DNA of 64,000 bases from a virus. The notes beneath the pieces are model-generated. The model was not told where the DNA came from. It saw nothing but the letters and a program-made list of their open reading frames with translations, and did not search any database. The stretch covers positions 62,001-126,000 of IMG/VR virus record IMGVR_UViG_3300032797_000632; one strand, written 5' to 3'. The position numbers and the translations under genes are program-made. Of the stretch, positions 59,420 through 64,000 are shown in pieces (positions within the stretch are counted from its first letter, which is position 1; every line of letters starts with the position of its first letter).

Positions 59420-59794
59420 ATGCCGGATCAAGAATGGGACGACATCGTTGACGATGTTTTGGACAAGGTGGGGGAGGGGCTCGATTCGCTGGCCGACAAG
59501 TTTTACGAGAAGGCGAAAAAGAGCATGGAGCGGGAGGCGGTCTCCTGGCGGGAGGCGGTCGAAAAGCTGATGGTGGGCCTGCGGGATTCCGCCGAGAAGA
59601 AGATCGGGAGGGCCCTGAAAAAGAGGGAGGAGTCCGAGATCGTCGAGACGGCGCTGGAGTTGGCGGATCTCCACACGGACGATGAATATTACAGGTTCAC
59701 CGAGGACCTGCAGGTGTTGATCGCCGAGGAGATGCGGAAAATCGCCTGGCCGAAGGGGGCCAGACAGGGAGGGGATAAAAATGGGGAAATTTGA
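59420..59794 (+). CDS. Small acidic helical protein (RDLK family)
   Basis: The 124-residue protein is helical with WDDIVDDVLDKVGEGLDSLA at the start and IGRALKKREESEIVETALEL near 60, resembling the genes at 57292 and 57622. AAGGAGG precedes the ATG. It overlaps the next gene by 14 bases. Confidence 0.6.
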   Translation: MPDQEWDDIVDDVLDKVGEGLDSLADKFYEKAKKSMEREAVSWREAVEKLMVGLRDSAEKKIGRALKKREESEIVETALELADLHTDDEYYRFTEDLQVLIAEEMRKIAWPKGARQGGDKNGEI

Positions 59795-60338
59795 GCGGGA
59801 GCTGTTTAACGACATCGTCGACGACCTGATAAGGGTCGTCATCACGGAAAAGATGGGGCTCGATGTACCCACCCGGGAGGAGGATATTGGCCAGATACTG
59901 CGCAACCTCGGCAAGGCCCGAGACAGGGAAGGCCGGGCCCTTATGGATGCCCTTGTCGAAATGGTGGAGGCGATCGAGGACGAGGCGGACCTCTATTACG
60001 CCGGTGCGGGCGCCGGCACCCCGGAAAGGGGGGCTAGGCGGGCCCTGGGGGCCACCGGGGGGCATGATGTGATGGCCCGGGTGCTGCTCGGCACGCGCGA
60101 GGCGGCGGGGAGTGCCCTCCAGCCGGTGTACGACATCCTTCGGGACTACATTGACCGGGCCCTTGGCCGGCTCAAGAGGGAGGGGCTGACCGTGGGGATC
60201 GAGGACTCGGAGCTGGACCTCGTGGTCTATGTGCACGGGGTGGAGGCCGACTCGCCCAGGCAGGCCGGGGAGCTGGTCTTCAACCAGCTGAAGAGGGACG
60301 GGGCCATGGTCGTGGCGGAGGTCCAGCCGCAGATATAG
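59781..60338 (+). CDS. Acidic helical protein of the small-gene cluster
   Basis: The 185-residue protein begins MGKFERELFNDIVDDLIRVV and has a Gly/Ala-rich turn near 77, then helices and a beta-rich end (LDLVVYVHGVEADSPRQAGE). It is coupled to its neighbours. No family recognised. Confidence 0.58.
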   Translation: MGKFERELFNDIVDDLIRVVITEKMGLDVPTREEDIGQILRNLGKARDREGRALMDALVEMVEAIEDEADLYYAGAGAGTPERGARRALGATGGHDVMARVLLGTREAAGSALQPVYDILRDYIDRALGRLKREGLTVGIEDSELDLVVYVHGVEADSPRQAGELVFNQLKRDGAMVVAEVQPQI

Positions 60339-60341
60339 GCC

Positions 60342-60692
60342 ATGCCGACCAAAGAGAAACGGGAGCCCATGCCGGAGGCCCTGCGGGAGTTTCTGGACGA
60401 CATCAAGCTCGGCGACTTCGAGTACCGGGTCCTGTCCGAGCGGGGGGCGGCCTACGAGCGGGAGATCGGCAAGGCGGCCACCGGGGTGCTGGCGGACATA
60501 TGCATGCGGATATGGCACGAGAGCGTTGAGCGGGCCGAGGCCCTGGCGGGCGGCAGGCCCCTGACAGACGGGGAGAGGGAGATCATAGGCCGGGGGGTGG
60601 TATCCCTGGCCGAGTCGCTTTTCGGGGCCATCGACCCGGACTCGCTGGTCGACTGGCAGGCGATAAGGAAAGTCTATGAGAGGGGGAGGTAG
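60342..60692 (+). CDS. Acidic helical protein of the small-gene cluster
   Basis: The 116-residue protein is helical (LREFLDDIKLGDFEYRVLSE, VLADICMRIWHESVERAEAL). It begins three bases after the previous stop. No family recognised. Confidence 0.58.
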   Translation: MPTKEKREPMPEALREFLDDIKLGDFEYRVLSERGAAYEREIGKAATGVLADICMRIWHESVERAEALAGGRPLTDGEREIIGRGVVSLAESLFGAIDPDSLVDWQAIRKVYERGR

Positions 60693-60693
60693 C

Positions 60694-60954
60694 ATGCCGA
60701 AGGACATAGAGGTTGAGATCATAAGGCCGGGAAAGGACTGCCCGATCCGCGGGATGACGCCGGACGACCTGGGAATGAAGCCCGGGGACGAGAGTGTGAT
60801 CCCGGACGAGGAGATGGGGGGGCACACCTACCTCTGCTCGAAGGGGTGGAGGATGTGCGAGTTCTTCGCCGGGTATAATTACGAGCACAACACGGTGGAG
60901 TGCGACGCCGAGGGGTGGTCGGGGTACAAAAAGAAAAGCCCGGGCCGGGGATAG
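60694..60954 (+). CDS. Small cysteine-containing protein
   Basis: The ATG at 60694 (GGGGGAGGTAGC upstream) gives 86 residues with four cysteines (KDCPIRG near 15, YLCSKGWRMC near 46, VECDAEG near 68), which may bind zinc. The following gene has a similar Cys-rich layout. Function unknown. Confidence 0.58.
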   Translation: MPKDIEVEIIRPGKDCPIRGMTPDDLGMKPGDESVIPDEEMGGHTYLCSKGWRMCEFFAGYNYEHNTVECDAEGWSGYKKKSPGRG

Positions 60955-60973
60955 GCCGGGGGGAGGAATCAAG

Positions 60974-61210
60974 ATGCCGAACATACCGATAGCGCATATG
61001 CAGGCATGGCGGAACGGGGACGCCGTTGTGATTCCAACCAAGAGGTGCCCGCTATTGTCCCTCTCGTATGAGGAGACGGTCAAGATCGAGAACGAGGAGG
61101 GGGATCTCCTTTGGGCAGATGATGGTCCGTGGTGCAAAGGATATAAAGGCAAGGTGTGCCCGTTCTTCCGCGAGGCGACCTGCGGGGCCTCGATAGATTG
61201 CGGGTTTTGA
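60974..61210 (+). CDS. Small cysteine-rich protein
   Basis: The 78-residue protein has cysteines in KRCPLLSLSYEET near 24, WCKGYKGKVCPFF near 53 and CGASIDCGF at the end, a likely zinc-binding or disulfide-linked arrangement. It follows another small Cys protein. Function unknown. Confidence 0.58.
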   Translation: MPNIPIAHMQAWRNGDAVVIPTKRCPLLSLSYEETVKIENEEGDLLWADDGPWCKGYKGKVCPFFREATCGASIDCGF

Positions 61211-61226
61211 AAAAGGGGGGGAGAAG

Positions 61227-61775
61227 ATGCCAGATTTCAGATATTACGATGTGTTCGTTCCGCGGGGGTACGGGCGGAAGGTCGAGAGGCTCTTGGAGAA
61301 CCTGCGGGGCACCGATGTGGTGGCCGGGCCCGTCAAGGATGGGATCGCCGAGATGGTGAGAATAATGAGCGATCTGCTCGCCCCGGAGATTGAGAGGGTT
61401 CTTAACCGGGACCTCGGCAAGGACATGGCCACGGTGGCGGAATCCGAGTACGTCGAGGAGGTCGAGGCCCGGCGGAGCCTTTCCGGGGCCGAGGCGATAT
61501 CGAAGGACCTGCGGAAGGAGCTGGAGAGGATGGCCGACGGGATGTCCGACATCAGCATCGGCTCGATAAATCTGGCCGGCATCGTCCAGAGGGGGATAGA
61601 CGAGGCGAGCCGTTCGGACGAGGTGCAGTTCTGGCTCGGGGACATGGCGAAATGGCTGAGGGAGTTCCAGGGCGAGCTGGAAAACCTAGGAAGGATGTTC
61701 TCGGACATCAGATGGGCTTACGAGCAGATAACGAATGCGGAGGAGGACGAAGCGGTTCGAAAGAGGTATAAATAG
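61227..61775 (+). CDS. Acidic helical protein (RDL family)
   Basis: The 182-residue protein contains IERVLNRDLGKDMATVAESE near 58, related in pattern to the RDLK segments of the smaller proteins at 57.3-59.8 kb, and long helices after it. GGGGGGAG precedes the ATG. Function unknown. Confidence 0.58.
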   Translation: MPDFRYYDVFVPRGYGRKVERLLENLRGTDVVAGPVKDGIAEMVRIMSDLLAPEIERVLNRDLGKDMATVAESEYVEEVEARRSLSGAEAISKDLRKELERMADGMSDISIGSINLAGIVQRGIDEASRSDEVQFWLGDMAKWLREFQGELENLGRMFSDIRWAYEQITNAEEDEAVRKRYK

Positions 61776-61788
61776 GCGGAGGATGAGC

Positions 61789-62349
61789 ATGCCATTCCAG
61801 AAGAAAAGACCCGCAGAGATTTGCCACGAATGTGGAAAGCCGATCCAGGGGGAGCCGGTATACCTGCCCGTCCATCGCACGGGTGACCCCTTTGAGCCCT
61901 TCTGTAAGGAGTGTGAGGGGAACGCCCGCGGGGTGATGGACGATGATGGCCCTGGGGGACGGAGGAGGTTGTTGGAGGAGATCCGCCCGGAGTGGGAGCA
62001 CTTGTCCTCCCGGAGAATGAGGGCGAAGCGGATCGTCTTTGGGGACGAGGGGGAGGAGCCCCGTGGGGTAGCCGGCAAGGCCCGGGAGGTTCGGGAGGCG
62101 TTGACAAAAAGGTCAACAGGAAAAAGCGGGGCGGAGATCCCGGCCAACCTCGAGTACGCCTTCTGCGACGACTGGTTCATCTACGCACAGGACCCGGACA
62201 GCGACGACCTGTACTTTGTGAGCACCGAGCTTTGGCCGGAGTGGGCGGACTATACCGAGGCGCAGATGGACGAGGAAAAGGCCGTCGAGAAGTACATGCT
62301 TCCGGTGGCCAAGAAGAAATGGGAAACGCTTCCCTGGGAGAAGGCCTGA
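61789..62349 (+). CDS. Zinc-ribbon protein ending in LPWEKA
   Basis: The start at 61789 suits the GCGGAGG site better than the in-frame ATG at 61783. The 186-residue protein has CHECGKPI near 12 and CKEC near 38, a zinc ribbon. The end reads VAKKKWETLPWEKA, almost the same as a 16-residue frame at 62653. A minimal copy of the CCAC-N4-GTGG palindrome overlaps the zinc-ribbon codons. Confidence 0.62.
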   Translation: MPFQKKRPAEICHECGKPIQGEPVYLPVHRTGDPFEPFCKECEGNARGVMDDDGPGGRRRLLEEIRPEWEHLSSRRMRAKRIVFGDEGEEPRGVAGKAREVREALTKRSTGKSGAEIPANLEYAFCDDWFIYAQDPDSDDLYFVSTELWPEWADYTEAQMDEEKAVEKYMLPVAKKKWETLPWEKA

Positions 62350-62368
62350 AACCAAAGGAGGGGTTCAA

Positions 62369-62650
62369 ATGGCGACGATACAAATGGACAATTACCGGGC
62401 GGCGATCAACGAGATGACCGGACTGCTCGAGGCGCTCAAGGAGGCTACGGTGATGGTCGAGAACAGGATCGCGGAGGCCGAGATCGCCGGAAACAAGGAG
62501 GTCGCAGGGATCGGCGTCGAGGCCGTGGTCGATACCTCCAAGGACAAGGTCAAGGCGGCCCTGGGCGGGATGATCGGCGACACCCACGACTGCATCTGGA
62601 ACCTCAATGAGATCAGGGAGATCGTCCGGATGCTGAGGGAGGGGTTCTAG
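62369..62650 (+). CDS. Small helical protein
   Basis: The 93-residue protein is a helical bundle by appearance (YRAAINEMTGLLEALKEATV, IWNLNEIREIVRMLREGF). AAAGGAGG precedes the ATG. A degraded relative may lie just after it. Function unknown. Confidence 0.58.
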   Translation: MATIQMDNYRAAINEMTGLLEALKEATVMVENRIAEAEIAGNKEVAGIGVEAVVDTSKDKVKAALGGMIGDTHDCIWNLNEIREIVRMLREGF

Positions 62651-62652
62651 GA

Positions 62653-62881
62653 ATGGCGGTGGCCGAGAAAAAATGGGACTGGCTGCCTTGGGAAAAGGCG
62701 TAAAGCCAACCTCGGCAAGGCGGACAAGTTGGACGACATCTTCGAGCACACGGACGAGGTCGACACGGGCCGGGTACCTCTGGCTGGTGCAGTGTCCGAT
62801 GCTTATTCCACGGGCGTCACCTTCGTCCAGATCGGGAATGCGATCAAGGAGCTGGCGACGGCCATGAAAAAGGGGTCGTAG
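62653..62881 (+). pseudogene. Remnant of duplicated small genes
   Basis: An ATG at 62653 opens a 16-residue frame ending KKWDWLPWEKA and TAA, a copy of the tail of the 61789 gene. A second frame, shifted by one base and without a good start, continues as NLGKADKLDDIFEHTDEVDT and ends IKELATAMKKGS at 62881. Together they look like a duplicated and then deleted or frameshifted pair. Confidence 0.45.
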
Positions 62882-62897
62882 GCACGCCCCCTCGCCC

Positions 62898-63995
62898 ATG
62901 AGCAAAACCGCAACAGCCTGCCCGCTCCGGACCACCTCGCACGGGGGGATGCCGGACTTCGGCGGTTACGGGTCCGACACCGAGTACGAAGTGGGGGCGG
63001 GGATAATAGCCGAGTCCGCCCACTGCATCCTCGGGTCCCTTGGCCGGGCCTACCGCAGGCTGGAGGGCGAGTGGAACCCCGACTTGGAGTGGGGCCACAT
63101 CCGGGAGGAGATCAGCCTGATCAAGGGTGCCATGTCGGAGTACCCCCGCCCGGTCTACCTCGACCAGATAAACGACCCGGAAAGGCGCAAGCAGAGCGCC
63201 TACATCAAGTCGAGCATAAAGAGCATCAACGATGTCTCCCCGGGGCTCCAGGGCCAGGCGGAGGCGATGAGGGTGGCCCTCCGGTCCCAGTCGGATGTGC
63301 CGGCCTGGGCGATGGAGATCGGCACCCATAGCTATGATGTGATCATCGCTCTGGCTCGGGCGATGAAGGCCAGCGTGGCCGGATGGCCAGGCGAGATCCC
63401 GCAGGCGATGTCAGCGTTCAGAAACCCGGGGCTGTCCACTGCGGTGGCAAACCTCGGGACGGCGATAAACAAATGGGAGGGGGTTATGGGGCGAGAGGTG
63501 GAGGGTGGTGCTGGTCTGGCCGGCAAGGCGGGGGCCATCCGGCTCCTGCTCCGGGGGGGCGGGCTGATCAGGAAAAAGGTGAAGAAGAATGATCTCCCCA
63601 CGCTCTACCGGCCCTTCGTCGATGTGTTCTACCAATTCAAGGGGGCGGAGGACGATCCCGGATCCGAGCTTCGGGAGGAGCTGGCGGATCTGGCCCACGA
63701 GCAGTGGTCGGGCTGGATGCGGTACCTATTCGAAAACTGGAACGATGATTCAGTCGCCCGGTGGAAGAGGCAGATGGAAACGCCCTACACCGAGCTGTCC
63801 GAGGAGGAGCAGGACAGTGACCGGAAGGAAGCGGACCGGGTGCTGGCTGTTTTGAAAAAGCATGGGGTGGAGGCCAGCCGGCGCCAAGAGGTGGTCGAGC
63901 TCCCCCGGGAGGTGACCGAGGCCCTAGCCCTGCTACCGGAGACCGGGATGGGGTATCAGATGATCCTGAACGGGAAATGGCTGGTGGTTCGATGA
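62898..63995 (+). CDS. Conserved phage-type protein with a RWxRQMETPY domain
   Basis: The 365-residue protein ends five bases before the window edge with a complete stop codon. Residues about 250-320 (LAHEQWSGWMRYLFENWND, RWKRQMETPYTELSEEEQDS, RKEADRVLAVLKKH) match a domain recalled from many phage and actinobacterial proteins. The N-terminal part is helical (RAYRRLEGEWNPDLEWGHIR). No role is established for this domain. The ribosome site is weak. Confidence 0.6.
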   Translation: MSKTATACPLRTTSHGGMPDFGGYGSDTEYEVGAGIIAESAHCILGSLGRAYRRLEGEWNPDLEWGHIREEISLIKGAMSEYPRPVYLDQINDPERRKQSAYIKSSIKSINDVSPGLQGQAEAMRVALRSQSDVPAWAMEIGTHSYDVIIALARAMKASVAGWPGEIPQAMSAFRNPGLSTAVANLGTAINKWEGVMGREVEGGAGLAGKAGAIRLLLRGGGLIRKKVKKNDLPTLYRPFVDVFYQFKGAEDDPGSELREELADLAHEQWSGWMRYLFENWNDDSVARWKRQMETPYTELSEEEQDSDRKEADRVLAVLKKHGVEASRRQEVVELPREVTEALALLPETGMGYQMILNGKWLVVR

Positions 63996-64000
63996 TTAGT

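Overview
This window looks like part of the genome of a large contractile-tailed bacteriophage (a myovirus of the Caudoviricetes), about 60% GC by eye. The main evidence is a syntenic run of contractile-tail genes: sheath, tube, a tail assembly chaperone with a -1 frameshift, tape measure, hub, spike, baseplate J. Nearly every gene is on the + strand, packed end to end with AGGAGG-type ribosome sites. The only convincing minus-strand genes are two solitary TnpB genes. A Gram-negative host is inferred from an amidase/membrane-protein lysis block that ends in a protein with an N-terminal anchor, a coiled coil and a strand-rich C-terminus closing on Phe. No large terminase, portal, capsid, polymerase or integrase gene is in view, so the genome extends beyond both edges.

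Layout. 0-15.8 kb: tail and baseplate morphogenesis, interrupted near 0.9-2.1 kb by a TnpB element. 15.8-18.1 kb: three family-2 glycosyltransferases, then a second TnpB. 19.3-26.5 kb: a 1353-residue adhesin with a Gly/Tyr/Cys-rich repeat domain, a GT9-like glycosyltransferase and small, probably virion, proteins. 26.5-31.0 kb: the lysis region (YiiX-like permuted papain-fold protein, HExxH protein, amidase, membrane proteins), carrying an AT-rich HTH/HNH insert. 31.0-37.3 kb: a second set of adhesin-like proteins, partly AT-rich, followed by two more glycosyltransferase-like genes. A hairpin, a possible terminator and a promoter at about 37.2-37.35 kb separate these structural genes from the replication and regulatory half.

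37.4-64 kb: a Ycf46-type AAA+ ATPase with DUF1257 (Ycf35) and DUF2997 partners, a DUF3150-like protein, a HARE-HTH protein with a possible sigma-like region, tRNA-Met, SbcD, two paralogous RAMP-like proteins, an extraordinary array of GGTNN pentamers, SbcC, a wHTH protein, a DnaC-like loader, an HNH nuclease, an AcrVA2-like protein, a second HARE-HTH protein and tRNA-Thr. From about 54.7 kb on there are many small, mostly acidic, helical or zinc-binding proteins, as expected of early host-takeover genes.

The strongest candidate for something undescribed is the leader DNA of the sbcD-sbcC block (44.5-47.2 kb). Three intergenic spacers are built from degenerate 5-bp-period GGTNN repeats. The largest has eight units, most ending in a T-rich/G-rich box close to GGTTTTTATTTAAACGGGG, and two of the three spacers run into the motif ATGCACCATAG. 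Other leads are a dispersed palindrome TTCCAC-N4-GTGGAA, the phage-borne Ycf46/Ycf35/DUF2997 cassette, an in-frame TGA in a baseplate-region gene, and the cysteine-rich solenoid-like fibre. Function calls rest on motifs, length and gene order read by eye; no database search was possible.
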